From contig NZ_WOTB01000022.1 in assembly GCF_011516835.1 (NCBI RefSeq), positions 1 through 64,000 on the forward strand: a stretch of 64,000 nt of DNA. The letters are read 5' to 3'. The DNA is from Acetobacter musti. Its GTDB lineage: Bacteria; Pseudomonadota; Alphaproteobacteria; Acetobacterales; Acetobacteraceae. The position numbers and the translations under genes were made by a program. The notes under the pieces were generated by a model. The model searched no databases, was not told where the DNA came from, and saw only the letters and a list, made by a program, of their open reading frames with translations. Of the stretch, positions 15,806 through 24,919 are shown in pieces (position 1 is the stretch's first letter; each line of letters begins with the position of its first letter).

Positions 15806-17380
15806 ATGACACCGCCGCCGGTTGCTCCCGGGACGCCGCCGGTTCTGCAGCTTGTTGGCATTTCGAAATATTTTCCCGGAGTGATCGCCAACGAGGACGT
15901 CAGTCTGGATGTCCGTTCCGGTGAAATTCTTGCGCTGCTGGGCGAAAACGGCGCCGGCAAGTCTACCCTGATGAATGTCGTGACCGGCATTTATCAGGCT
16001 GACGCAGGTGAAATGATTCTCGATGGCTACGGAGCCCGGTTTTCTTCACCGCAGGAGGCTATTCGTGCCCGAATCGGAATGGTGCATCAGCATTTCAAGC
16101 TGGTGCCGGCGTTCACGGTTGCGGAGAATATTCATCTGGGCTGGGCTGACACGCCGCGAAACGCGTCACCGGCGATTCTTGAAGCCCGGACAAGAGAGCT
16201 GTCGGAACGATTCGGTTTTCCTGTCAATCCGGCTGCGCGGGTGGAAGATCTCTCGGCCGGCGAACAGCAGCGCGTCGAAATCCTCCGTGTGCTCGCCCGC
16301 AAGGCGCGACTGCTCATTCTCGATGAGCCGACAGCTGTGCTTACACCGGCGGAGGCCCGCGATCTGTTTCGTGCGTTGCGGGCGTTCCGCGCCGAAGGCA
16401 ACGCCGTTATCATTATCAGCCACAAGCTTGATGAAGTGATGGAGATCTCCGATCGCGTCACGATCCTGCGTGGCGGCCAAAAGATCGGCACCTGGGACAC
16501 GGCCGACTGCTCGCCGCGGATGCTGGCGGCAACCATGGTTGGCCGCGAAATCGTCCGGCAGAATCTGCTGCTCCGTGCGGACGGGGCTGCTCCGCGCGGG
16601 ACTGAGGCTGAACTCAGCCTGCGGGGCGTCAGCGTGCGTGACGAGCGTGGCGTGGAAACACTGGCCGATATCACCCTGGATATATTCGGAGGTGAAATAC
16701 TCGGTGTTGCCGGGGTGGCTGGAAACGGTCAGCGCGAACTGACGGAGGTTCTCACCGGCCTTACAATCCCGACCCGAGGTCAGGTTCTGCTCGGTGGCAG
16801 GTCTGCGGAACCCGGTGCGGCGGCATTCGCGCGACATGGTGTCGGCCATATTCCCCAGGACCGTCTGCACAGTGCCCTCGCTCCGTCTCTTGGCATTTCG
16901 GATAATATGGCGCTGAGAGAATATGGTATGCCGCCGATTGGCGGCAACGGACTGTATCATGCCGATGCGGCTCTCTCACTTGCCCGCGAAATAGCAGATA
17001 TCGCTGAGGTGACCATCCCCGATTTTGCCATGCCGGTTCGCAATCTGTCCGGTGGAAATCAGCAGCGTCTCGTGGCCCGGCGGGAAATCCGGATCGCGAG
17101 CCGGGTGCTCGTTGCGGCCTATCCCAGCCGTGGTCTTGATATCGGTGCGATTGCCACGATGCATCGATACTTCGCGGAACTGAGAGACCGGGGAGTGGGG
17201 ATTGTCATTGTTTCTGAGGATCTTGAAGAGCTTCTGAATCTTTCCGACCGGATCGGAGTTCTGTGTCACGGCCGCCTGATGGCGGTTCTTGATTCCGCGG
17301 AGGCTGATATTGAGCGCATCGGTCTGCTGATGGGCGGCCGCACAGACCTGCCGGAGACAGGTGCGGAGACCAAAATATGA
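15806..17380 (+). CDS. Nucleoside-type ABC importer, double ATPase subunit
   Basis: A 524-residue subunit with two nucleotide-binding domains in one chain, as in the YufO/NupO and sugar (RbsA-like) groups. Domain 1 has Walker A GENGAGKST, signature LSAGEQQRVEI, Walker B LLILDEPTAVLT and a His switch IIISHKLDEV. Domain 2 has a degenerate P-loop (GVAGNGQRELTEVL), signature LSGGNQQRLVARREI and a Walker B-like VLVAAYPSRGLD lacking the usual Asp-Glu. This is the normal asymmetry of this subfamily. ATG 15806 is preceded by GGAAATTC; TTG 15779 would overlap the binding protein stop and cannot be excluded. Confidence 0.88.
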   Translation: MTPPPVAPGTPPVLQLVGISKYFPGVIANEDVSLDVRSGEILALLGENGAGKSTLMNVVTGIYQADAGEMILDGYGARFSSPQEAIRARIGMVHQHFKLVPAFTVAENIHLGWADTPRNASPAILEARTRELSERFGFPVNPAARVEDLSAGEQQRVEILRVLARKARLLILDEPTAVLTPAEARDLFRALRAFRAEGNAVIIISHKLDEVMEISDRVTILRGGQKIGTWDTADCSPRMLAATMVGREIVRQNLLLRADGAAPRGTEAELSLRGVSVRDERGVETLADITLDIFGGEILGVAGVAGNGQRELTEVLTGLTIPTRGQVLLGGRSAEPGAAAFARHGVGHIPQDRLHSALAPSLGISDNMALREYGMPPIGGNGLYHADAALSLAREIADIAEVTIPDFAMPVRNLSGGNQQRLVARREIRIASRVLVAAYPSRGLDIGAIATMHRYFAELRDRGVGIVIVSEDLEELLNLSDRIGVLCHGRLMAVLDSAEADIERIGLLMGGRTDLPETGAETKI

Positions 17381-17396
17381 CGACAGGACGTACGTA

Positions 17397-18479
17397 ATGC
17401 GGTTCCAGCGTTTCCCCACGGCGCCGGCACGGCTGGTTCTTGCCTGGCGTGCGGCGGCTCTTTTTGCTGCGGCGCTGATCACCGGCGTTTTGCTGGCATT
17501 GTCCGGTCGGGATGTCTTCGAACTGCTCGCTCTGGTACTGAAATCTACTGTCGGGTCCCGTTTCGGGCTGGAAGATCTCGCTCTGTTCATGATTCCGCTG
17601 ATTCTTACGGGCAGTGCGGTTACTGTCACAAGCCGGATTGGTCTGTGGAATATCGGCGGAGAAGGACAGTTCTATCTTGGCGCCATTGGTGCCGCCGGTG
17701 TCGGGCTGTATATGCCCGGACCACCGATACTCGTCCTGCCAGCCATGGCCGCCGCGGCGATGCTTTGTGGTGTGGCCTGGATCGCAGTGCCTACTTTTGC
17801 CCGCGCATATGCGGGTGTGAACGAAATTATCACCACGCTGCTGCTCAATTTTGTCGCCGGTCTGCTGACTTACTGGCTTGCCACCGGCCCCTGGCGGGAT
17901 CGCGTGACAGGTGCTCTGGCTTCGACAGGACGTATCCCGGTGGCGATCCCGGAAATATGGGGCGTGGTTCACTGGGGGTTTCCGGTGGCGCTGCTGATTG
18001 CCTGCGGGCTGGCAGTGATTATGACGAGGACAAGCTGGGGCTATGAGGTGCGGATCAGTGGTGCCAATCCCGGAGCCGCGCGTTATGCCGGAATGCCGAT
18101 GCGTGCCCGCGTCATTGCCGTGATGTTGCTGTCGGGCGCCCTTGCGGCTCTGGCTGGCATGTTCGAGGTGGCGGGCACCGTGCATCGGCTGCAGGGCGGG
18201 ATGGCCGATAACTTTGGTTATCTGGGCATTGTCGTGGCTGTTCTGGCCAGAAAATCCTGTCTTGCGGTCATTCCGGCAGCGCTGCTGATGGCTCTGATTC
18301 TCGATGCCGGAATTGTACTTCAGACACAGCAACTCGCGGCTACGGTGGTTCTGGCCATTACCGGGCTTGTGTTGCTTCTGATCGCGATCGGAGACGAACT
18401 GGCTCATTATCGCCCCGTCGCTCCGGTGGTCAGGCCCGCATCTCCCAGGTTACCTCCGGCATCGAAGACAACGATATGA
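17397..18479 (+). CDS. Nucleoside-type ABC importer, permease 1
   Basis: A 360-residue membrane protein of the YufP/NupP (BPD_transp_2) family with about nine hydrophobic segments. A family motif WNIGGEGQFYLGAIGAAGVG lies near residues 82-101, and the coupling region YEVRISGANPGAARYAGMPM near 217-236. ATG 17397 follows a CAGGA and lies 16 bp after the ATPase stop. It overlaps permease 2 by four bases (ATGA). It forms the membrane channel together with permease 2. Confidence 0.88.
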   Translation: MRFQRFPTAPARLVLAWRAAALFAAALITGVLLALSGRDVFELLALVLKSTVGSRFGLEDLALFMIPLILTGSAVTVTSRIGLWNIGGEGQFYLGAIGAAGVGLYMPGPPILVLPAMAAAAMLCGVAWIAVPTFARAYAGVNEIITTLLLNFVAGLLTYWLATGPWRDRVTGALASTGRIPVAIPEIWGVVHWGFPVALLIACGLAVIMTRTSWGYEVRISGANPGAARYAGMPMRARVIAVMLLSGALAALAGMFEVAGTVHRLQGGMADNFGYLGIVVAVLARKSCLAVIPAALLMALILDAGIVLQTQQLAATVVLAITGLVLLLIAIGDELAHYRPVAPVVRPASPRLPPASKTTI

Positions 18480-19414
18480 TCGCGCTGCTCACCGGTCTTC
18501 TCTCGACAGCCGTTCTTGCTGGCGGCGTTCTTTCGCTGGCGGCGCTCGGGGAGGTTCTCGCTGAGCGTGTCGGTGTGACCGATCTTGGCGTGGAGGGGCT
18601 GATGTCGCTCGGGGCGGCGACCGCGATCATGACAGTCATCGCTGTTCCGGATCCCTGGCTTGGTCTGCTGGCGGCGATCGCCGTCGGAGCAGTTGGTGGC
18701 GGTGTATTTGCGTTTGCCGCTGTGATCATGAGAGCGAACCAGGTGCTTTGCGGGCTGGCCATCACTTTTCTTGGTCTTGGTCTCTCCGCCACTATTGGTC
18801 ATTCCGTGGCAGGCATGCCGGCGCCGGTCACATTCGCACCTACGCGCATTCCCGGTCTGGCGTCTCTTCCGGTTATCGGGCCAGCTTTCTTTGCGCAAAA
18901 TCTTCTGGTGGTGCCGATCTATCTGCTGTTGCCAGCCTTCTTTCACTGGCTGCTGTTTCACACGCGTCATGGCCTTAATATGCGCGCGGTCGGGGAGAAT
19001 CCGGCTGCAGCGGATGCGGCCGGCATCCCCGTTGTCGCCATACGGTTCTGGTATGTTGTGCTCGGCGCCGCTCTTGCCGGAGGCGCGGGAGCCTATCTCA
19101 GTCTGGCTGTCATCCCGAGCTGGTCTGAGGGGATGGTGTCCGGCCGGGGATGGATCGCCGTTGCCCTGGTGATTTTTGCCGGGTACCGTCCATTCAACGC
19201 CGCTGGTGCGGGGCTACTGTTCGGACTGATCACGGCCATTGGTTTTCTCGGACAGGCGCGTGGCTGGCCCATCGCGGCGCCTGTTCTGAATATGCTGCCT
19301 TACCTGGGAACGCTGGCTTTCATTATTCTGCCTGTTCTGTTCTGGAAACGGATGCGTCAGGTCATGGCTGCGCCGGCAGCTCTCGGAACGCCTTATTACC
19401 GGTCGGTGCGATAG
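18476..19414 (+). CDS. Nucleoside-type ABC importer, permease 2
   Basis: A 312-residue membrane protein of the YufQ/NupQ family. Conserved parts are LGEVLAERVGVTDLGVEGLM near the N-terminus, RANQVLCGLAITFLGLGLSA in the middle, and the coupling loop GLNMRAVGENPAAADAAGIP near residue 165. It shares four bases with permease 1, so translation is coupled. The oxygenase-like gene starts 25 bp after its stop, with AGAGGAAGGAG as ribosome site, so it probably belongs to the same transcript. Confidence 0.88.
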   Translation: MIALLTGLLSTAVLAGGVLSLAALGEVLAERVGVTDLGVEGLMSLGAATAIMTVIAVPDPWLGLLAAIAVGAVGGGVFAFAAVIMRANQVLCGLAITFLGLGLSATIGHSVAGMPAPVTFAPTRIPGLASLPVIGPAFFAQNLLVVPIYLLLPAFFHWLLFHTRHGLNMRAVGENPAAADAAGIPVVAIRFWYVVLGAALAGGAGAYLSLAVIPSWSEGMVSGRGWIAVALVIFAGYRPFNAAGAGLLFGLITAIGFLGQARGWPIAAPVLNMLPYLGTLAFIILPVLFWKRMRQVMAAPAALGTPYYRSVR

Positions 19415-19439
19415 CCGGAGCAGAGGAAGGAGAACAGAT

Positions 19440-20351
19440 ATGCATGATCCTTCCGCTGTTTCAGCCCGGCCTGAGAGTGACGACCGTGCTACTCTGGATC
19501 AGTGGTACCCGATAGCCTTTCTCGAAACTCTCAGGCCGGGGAAAACCCGTACCTGTCTGCTCGGCAGTGATGTCATCATTACCCGCGAACCGGACGATGC
19601 GATCACTGTTGTTACGCGGGAGGGATATAATCTGCCGGTGCGCGAGGCGCATACCTGTCTGTGGACAACATTTGGCTTCCCTGCCCGCGATGTGGTTTCG
19701 ATACCGGAGGCATACGAGCCGGATCGCCGGGTCGTGCCATGCGGTGCAGTTCACGTCCGGACATCGGGGCTGCGCGTGGTCGAGAATTTTCTGGATATGG
19801 CGCATTTCCCTTTTGTCCATACCAATATCCTTGGCGCTGAGCCGGTTACAGAAGTTGTGCGGTACCGGACCGAGCACCGTGAGGACGTTAATGAGATATG
19901 GGGCACGGAGTGCCGGTTCGAGCAGCCGCAGGCCGCCAGATCAGCAAATAGTGCCATGGCCACGGAATACAGCTATCGTGTTGCTGCTCCGTTCCTGACA
20001 CTGCTCTATAAAACCTGCCCCAACGATCCGGTTCGACCGGATGTGATCTGTCTGTTTGTTCAGCCTGTCGGTCCGGCGTATTCGATTGCCTTTCCGGTGA
20101 TGTTTCTTATCGACGATGTGACGCCCCTGGCTGAACTGGCCCAGTTTCAGCAACGTATCTTCGTCCAGGACCGGATTATCCTTGAAAATCAGTATCCGCC
20201 CCTTCTGCCGCTTTCCGGCCGGACAGAGATTCCGACACGGGCGGACTCTTTGTCCGTGGCGTATCGCCGGTGGCTGAGAGCCAGCAACCTTCGATATGGC
20301 GCTGTTCCGAATAGGCCTTATGCGGGAAATGATGTTCCCGCCGGTCAGTAA
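19440..20351 (+). CDS. Ring-hydroxylating oxygenase catalytic subunit without a Rieske centre
   Basis: A 303-residue protein resembling Rieske oxygenase alpha subunits. It begins with the usual outer strand pattern (DQWYPIAFLETLRPGKTRTC, then LLGSDVIITREPDDAITVV), but the two cluster loops C-x-H and C-x2-H are absent. The sequence passes from VVTREG directly to YNLPVREAHTCLWTTFGFPA. The catalytic domain is intact: VVENFLDMAHFPFVHTNILG carries the N-x2-D-x2-H-x4-H mononuclear iron motif near residues 115-127. Without a Rieske centre it needs an outside electron donor; the Rieske protein at 13111-13809 is the obvious candidate. It is the last gene of the nucleoside importer operon, so its substrate is probably imported by it. 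Purine-acting Rieske oxygenases such as the methylxanthine demethylases are known precedents. Confidence 0.75.
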   Translation: MHDPSAVSARPESDDRATLDQWYPIAFLETLRPGKTRTCLLGSDVIITREPDDAITVVTREGYNLPVREAHTCLWTTFGFPARDVVSIPEAYEPDRRVVPCGAVHVRTSGLRVVENFLDMAHFPFVHTNILGAEPVTEVVRYRTEHREDVNEIWGTECRFEQPQAARSANSAMATEYSYRVAAPFLTLLYKTCPNDPVRPDVICLFVQPVGPAYSIAFPVMFLIDDVTPLAELAQFQQRIFVQDRIILENQYPPLLPLSGRTEIPTRADSLSVAYRRWLRASNLRYGAVPNRPYAGNDVPAGQ

Positions 20352-20496
20352 TTGCTGTTTGCCTGATATATCGTTTCATGAGCGATGACATACAGACACA
20401 TCCGGTCGGGTCCGTGATGGCCTGAAGTCAGAGAGCAGAAACCTCCGGACTGCGGTCAGCACATAATTTGCGGCAGAAGCCAGTGGAGACGAATCT

Positions 20497-21531
20497 ATGT
20501 CCCGAAACGATGATCCGGCCGGAGCGGACGAGGTTAAAACACTTCGCGTCGGCCTGGCAGGGTGTGGTCACTTCGGTCGTTTTCATGCGCTGAAATCTGC
20601 GGCATCGGCTTCCGAGAGTCTGATCGGCGTGTTCGACCCCGATCGGAAAAAGGCGGCTGCACTGGCTGCGGAAGCGAGAACCCGTGCTTTCGATGACATC
20701 GACGATCTCATCGCCGCTGTTGATGCAGTCATTATAGCCGCTCCGGCCGAAATGCATTTTTCACTGGCCGCGACTGCATTGAGAGCGGGAAAACATGTGC
20801 TCGTTGAGAAGCCCATGGCCGCGACTTTGCAGGAAGCGGATGAACTCACGACGCTGGCCAGCAATGCCGGCCGTGTCCTGCAGGTGGGGCATCTGCTGCG
20901 ATACTCTGCCGAATACGAAGCCATCACGCGACGGATCAGTCGGCCGCTTTATATAGAGGCGACCCGAATTGCGCCGTTCAAGCCGCGCGGGACGGATGTC
21001 TCCGTGATTCTTGATCTGATGATTCACGATCTTGATCTGATTCTGGCGATTGTCGACAGCCCGGTCGCCCAGGTGGATGCGGTTGGCGCTGCGGTGAGTT
21101 CGGAGCATGAGGACATCGCCAACGCCAGGGTGCGCTTTGCGAACGGATGTGTTGCGACGATCACGGCAAGCCGGATCTCGCTTAAGACAGAGCGGAAGAT
21201 GCGGCTGTTTTCCGAGGAGGGATATCTCTCCGCGGATTTCGGGAAACGGGAACTGGTGATGATCGGGCGTGAGCGGGGGATGCCGCTGCCGGGGACCGGA
21301 GGGTTCCGGCGCGAGGCGGCGTCCTGGAAAGAGCATGATTCGCTGGCGGCCGAGCATGCGGCGTTTGCGGCGTCCTGCCTGTATGGAAAACCGGTGCTGG
21401 TGGATGCTCAGGCTGGTCGGCGCGCGCTTGAGGCGGCGCTGGCGGTCGGGGAAGGAATCTCCGAATCGCGCCGGCGGATGGAGCTGTCGGGGCTGATCGG
21501 GCAGATGCCGGAGCCAGCTTCCGCGGTCTGA
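20497..21531 (+). CDS. Gfo/Idh/MocA family NAD(P)-dependent oxidoreductase
   Basis: A 344-residue dehydrogenase. The Rossmann fingerprint is LRVGLAGCGHFGRFHALK at about residues 16-33, the catalytic motif is HVLVEKPMAATLQEADEL with Glu-Lys-Pro, and the active-site helix has DLMIHDLDLILAIV with the usual Asp-x-x-x-His-Asp. The C-terminal domain has ARVRFANGCVATITASRISL, common in sugar-acting members. The overall type resembles UDP-N-acetylglucosamine 3-dehydrogenase (GnnA) of lipid A synthesis, but similar enzymes act on inositols and other sugars and I cannot decide. It starts about 145 bp after the oxygenase gene, so it may have its own promoter. Confidence 0.8.
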   Translation: MSRNDDPAGADEVKTLRVGLAGCGHFGRFHALKSAASASESLIGVFDPDRKKAAALAAEARTRAFDDIDDLIAAVDAVIIAAPAEMHFSLAATALRAGKHVLVEKPMAATLQEADELTTLASNAGRVLQVGHLLRYSAEYEAITRRISRPLYIEATRIAPFKPRGTDVSVILDLMIHDLDLILAIVDSPVAQVDAVGAAVSSEHEDIANARVRFANGCVATITASRISLKTERKMRLFSEEGYLSADFGKRELVMIGRERGMPLPGTGGFRREAASWKEHDSLAAEHAAFAASCLYGKPVLVDAQAGRRALEAALAVGEGISESRRRMELSGLIGQMPEPASAV

Positions 21532-21567
21532 TGCTGTACTGGTTCGTCAATACTTTTTTTTCCTTTG

Positions 21568-21614
21568 ACCCTATATCTTGTGCTGGTCTGGCGGATCGTT
21601 ACCGCATATTGTGT
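21568..21614 (+). promoter_or_regulatory. Tandem NrdR boxes upstream of nrdA
   Basis: Two sites resemble the NrdR consensus ACACWATATATWGTGT. Site 1 is ACCCTATATCTTGTGC at 21568-21583 (13 of 16 positions). Site 2 is TTACCGCATATTGTGT at 21599-21614 (11 of 16). Their starts are exactly 31 bp apart with a 15 bp gap, the three-turn spacing known for NrdR operators. NrdR represses ribonucleotide reductase genes when dATP is abundant. Confidence 0.8.
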
Positions 21615-21686
21615 CCTCCGGCTCGGCAGGGTGGATGCACCAGCGTCTGCGATCGGCCAGTTTTTCAGGAATCCGGAGCAGCCAGG

Positions 21687-23615
21687 GTGAGTTTAACCGA
21701 CATGTCTGAAGTATTGATGGAGACTTCCGGCGGCCATGGCGCGGACGAGGGCAGTCTGTTCGAGCCTGACATGCTTGAGGATGTCGTGCAGCTTCCGGGG
21801 CATCATGCGGTCCGGGTGAATCGCTCGCGGGATGCGCTGCTCACCGATTTTGGGAAGGCGACACTCGATAACCGCTATCTTCTCCCGGAGGAGGGATATC
21901 AGGATCTTTTTGCCCGGGTGGCATCCTATTACGGTGCGGACGCGGCGCATGCGCAGCGGATTTACGACTATATTTCGCAGCACTGGTTCATGCCGGCGAC
22001 GCCGATTCTGTCGAATGGGGGCACCAGCCGCGGGCTGCCGATTTCCTGCTTCCTGAACGAGGCCTCCGACAGTCTGGAAGGGATTGTCGGGCTGTGGAAC
22101 GAGAATGTGTGGCTGGCCTCCAAGGGCGGGGGGATCGGCTCCTACTGGGGCAACCTGCGTTCCATCGGCGAGAATGTTGGCCGGAACGGCAAGACGTCCG
22201 GTGTGATTCCCTTTATCCGTGTGATGGACAGTCTGACGCTTGCGATCAGCCAGGGGTCGCTGCGGCGCGGGTCCGCTGCTGTCTATCTGCCGGTCTGGCA
22301 TCCGGAGATTGAGGAATTTATCGAGATGCGCCGCCCGACCGGTGGCGATCCGAATCGCAAGGCGCTGAACCTGCATCACGGCGTTCTGGTTTCGGATGAT
22401 TTCATGAGGGCCGTGGAGGCGGATGCTGAATGGGCGCTGATGTCGCCCAAGGATCATTCGGTCATCCGCAAGGTGTCGGCGCGGTCGCTCTGGATCCGTA
22501 TCCTGACGGCCCGAATGGAGCAGGGTGAGCCGTATGTTGTTTACTCGGATCATGTGAACAACGCTCGGCCTGAGCACCATAAGCTGGCCGGTCTGGAAGT
22601 GAAGACGTCCAATCTCTGCTCCGAGATCACGCTGCCGACCGGCATAGATCATCACGGAAAACAACGTACGGCTGTCTGCTGCCTGTCCTCGCTCAATCTT
22701 GAGACGTGGGATGACTGGCATGAGAATGAGCAGTTCATTCCGGATGTCATGCTGTTTCTGGATAATGTCCTTCAGGACTTTATTGACCGGGCGCCGCCTG
22801 AGATGAAGCGGGCCGCGTATGCGGCGTCCCGGGAACGTTCGGTCGGGCTGGGCGTGATGGGTTTTCATTCCTTTCTCCAGGCGAGAAAGGTGCCATTTGA
22901 AAGCGCCATCGCAAAAGCATGGAACCGGAAGATTTTCAGGCAGATCCGCGCTGAGGCGGATAAGGCGTCCAGGCTGCTTGCGAAAACGCGCGGGGCGTGT
23001 CCGGATGCTGCGGAATACGGGTTTGAGGAGCGGTTCTCCAACAAGCTGGCGATTGCGCCGACGGCCTCGATCTCCATTATCGCCGGGAACGCCAGTCCTG
23101 GCATTGAGCCGATCGCGGCGAATGTCTTTCTGCAGAAGACGCTTTCCGGATCGTTTGCTGTCCGCAACCGACATCTGCATAAGCTGCTGAAAGAGAAGGG
23201 GCAGGATACGGACGATGTCTGGTCGTCGATCACGCTGAGTAAGGGCAGCGTCCAGCATCTTGATTTCCTGACGCAGGATGAGAAGGACGTGTTCAGGACG
23301 GCCTTTGAGCTGGATCAGCGCTGGGTTGTGGAGCATGCGGCGGACCGGGCGCCGTTTATCTGTCAGGCGCAGTCCGTGAATCTTTTTCTGCCCGCTAATG
23401 TCCATAAGCGGGATCTGCATCAGATTCACTATATGGCGTGGAAAAAGGGTCTCAAGTCTTTGTATTACTGCCGGTCTCTGTCGATTCAGAGAGCCGATAC
23501 GGTCAGTAATGTGGCTACCAAGGACGATATGTTCTCCGGACAGGGGGCGCCTGAGGCTGCGCCGGCGGCGGGCGACAACAGCACCAATTATGAGGAATGT
23601 CTGGCCTGTCAGTAA
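21687..23615 (+). CDS. nrdA: Ribonucleotide reductase class I, alpha subunit (short form)
   Basis: A 642-residue catalytic subunit making dNTPs. GTG 21687 has GGAG eight bases upstream; ATG 21702 is an alternative. Active-site segments are seen: FMPATPILSNGGTSRGLPIS (first redox Cys region), NLCSEITLPT with the thiyl radical Cys and its Glu, and PTASISIIAGNASPGIEP. The C-terminal tail ends EECLACQ, the swinging C-x-x-C pair. It is about 120 residues shorter than E. coli NrdA. No N-terminal ATP-cone (activity site) is present: the protein starts almost directly with the ten-stranded barrel region. nrdB follows after 187 bp. NrdR boxes lie just upstream. Confidence 0.93.
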   Translation: MSLTDMSEVLMETSGGHGADEGSLFEPDMLEDVVQLPGHHAVRVNRSRDALLTDFGKATLDNRYLLPEEGYQDLFARVASYYGADAAHAQRIYDYISQHWFMPATPILSNGGTSRGLPISCFLNEASDSLEGIVGLWNENVWLASKGGGIGSYWGNLRSIGENVGRNGKTSGVIPFIRVMDSLTLAISQGSLRRGSAAVYLPVWHPEIEEFIEMRRPTGGDPNRKALNLHHGVLVSDDFMRAVEADAEWALMSPKDHSVIRKVSARSLWIRILTARMEQGEPYVVYSDHVNNARPEHHKLAGLEVKTSNLCSEITLPTGIDHHGKQRTAVCCLSSLNLETWDDWHENEQFIPDVMLFLDNVLQDFIDRAPPEMKRAAYAASRERSVGLGVMGFHSFLQARKVPFESAIAKAWNRKIFRQIRAEADKASRLLAKTRGACPDAAEYGFEERFSNKLAIAPTASISIIAGNASPGIEPIAANVFLQKTLSGSFAVRNRHLHKLLKEKGQDTDDVWSSITLSKGSVQHLDFLTQDEKDVFRTAFELDQRWVVEHAADRAPFICQAQSVNLFLPANVHKRDLHQIHYMAWKKGLKSLYYCRSLSIQRADTVSNVATKDDMFSGQGAPEAAPAAGDNSTNYEECLACQ

Positions 23616-23802
23616 TGTTTCTGATTGGGATGTTTTGAGAAAAATGCAGATTTTTTCTCTATAATATCCTGATTTTGCAGGGTGATGTGCGTGCTGCTCC
23701 GATTTGTCCGCGGGGCGGGGTTCTTTCCCTGTTTCAATCTTCCGTTCAGGGCATTATTCCCTGTCGTCAGACTGCTTACGTACACAGCTTACAGGGGTGA
23801 TC

Positions 23803-24798
23803 ATGCCGACGTCCGAAAAGTTTGACCTGCTCACCGCCAATCCGGTTTATAAGCCTTTCCGCTATCCGTGGGCGTATGACGCCTGGCTGACGCAGCAGCG
23901 TGTGCACTGGCTGCCGGAGGAAGTTCCTCTGGCCGATGATGTGAAGGACTGGCATAGGGTTCTGAGCGAGGGTGAACGGCACCTTGTGACCCAGATCTTT
24001 CGCTTCTTCACGCAGTCCGACGTGGAAGTGAATAACTGTTACATGAAGCACTACAGTCAGGTTTTTAAACCGACGGAAGTGCTGATGATGCTATCCGCGT
24101 TCTCGAATATCGAGACCATTCATATCGCGGCGTACAGCCATCTCCTGGATACGATCGGGATGCCGGAAACGGAATATTCCATGTTCCTGAAATATAAGGA
24201 GATGAAGGACAAATATGACTACATGCAGCAGTTTTCGGTAGAGAATAAGTATGAGATCGCCAAGACGCTGGCTGCGTTCGGAGCGTTCACTGAAGGGCTG
24301 CAGCTTTTTGCCTCTTTCGCCATTCTGCTGAATTTCCCGCGCTTCAATAAGCTGAAGGGCATGGGGCAGATCGTGTCCTGGTCGGTCCGCGATGAGACGC
24401 TGCACTGTCTGTCGATCGCGCGGCTGTTCCGCACCTTTGTTCAGGAGAATCCGGAGATCTGGACGGAGGAGCTGAGGACGGAGATTTCGGAGATTTGCGC
24501 GACGATTGTCGAGCATGAGGATGCGTTCATTGATCTGGCGTTCGAGGCGGGTCCGGTAGAAGGTCTCGATGCGGCGCAGGTCAAATCGTATATCCGGTTT
24601 ATCGCAGATCGTCGTCTTGGACAGATTGGTCTCGATCCGATCTATGGCGGCGTGGAGCGCAATCCGCTGCCGTGGGTGGATGACATGCTGAATGCTGTTG
24701 AACACACCAATTTTTTCGAAAACCGGGCAACGGAATATAGTAGGGCATCGACAACCGGGACGTGGGAAGAGGCATTTGAGGGCCACGTTTTCGGTTAG
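23803..24798 (+). CDS. nrdB: Ribonucleotide reductase class I, beta subunit
   Basis: A 331-residue ferritin-like subunit that holds the diiron site and tyrosyl radical. Expected residues are visible: FTQSDVEVNN (first acidic ligand), SNIETIHIAAYSHLL (Glu, His, and the radical Tyr), FTEGLQLFAS (Glu), and WSVRDETLHCLSIARLF (Glu, His). The C-terminus TWEEAFEGHVFG would bind NrdA. ATG 23803 follows GGGGTGATC; longer in-frame starts to 23704 have no support. The 187 bp nrdA-nrdB gap contains no convincing NrdR box or terminator, so co-transcription with nrdA is likely. Confidence 0.94.
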   Translation: MPTSEKFDLLTANPVYKPFRYPWAYDAWLTQQRVHWLPEEVPLADDVKDWHRVLSEGERHLVTQIFRFFTQSDVEVNNCYMKHYSQVFKPTEVLMMLSAFSNIETIHIAAYSHLLDTIGMPETEYSMFLKYKEMKDKYDYMQQFSVENKYEIAKTLAAFGAFTEGLQLFASFAILLNFPRFNKLKGMGQIVSWSVRDETLHCLSIARLFRTFVQENPEIWTEELRTEISEICATIVEHEDAFIDLAFEAGPVEGLDAAQVKSYIRFIADRRLGQIGLDPIYGGVERNPLPWVDDMLNAVEHTNFFENRATEYSRASTTGTWEEAFEGHVFG

Positions 24799-24919
24799 AG
24801 TGATCAGGCTCTGACTGTTAATTCTGATAGCGAAATACTGACGGAAAGAATGGATTGCCTCTGGGGGCTTTCTGTTTTCCAGCCCCGGTCACAGTCTGAT
24901 TGTACCTGTGGATCTGATA

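Noticed and set aside
17205..18407. 400-codon leftward frame opposite the first ABC permease
   Set aside because: His/Gln/Arg-rich shadow composition with no membrane or soluble domain pattern.
21693..23429. 578-codon leftward frame opposite nrdA
   Set aside because: Shadow of a high-GC gene; no family motif, and nrdA on the other strand is certain.
23616..23802. Possible NrdR box in the nrdA-nrdB gap (TCTATAATATCC)
   Set aside because: Only the AT core fits and no second box lies at the required spacing.
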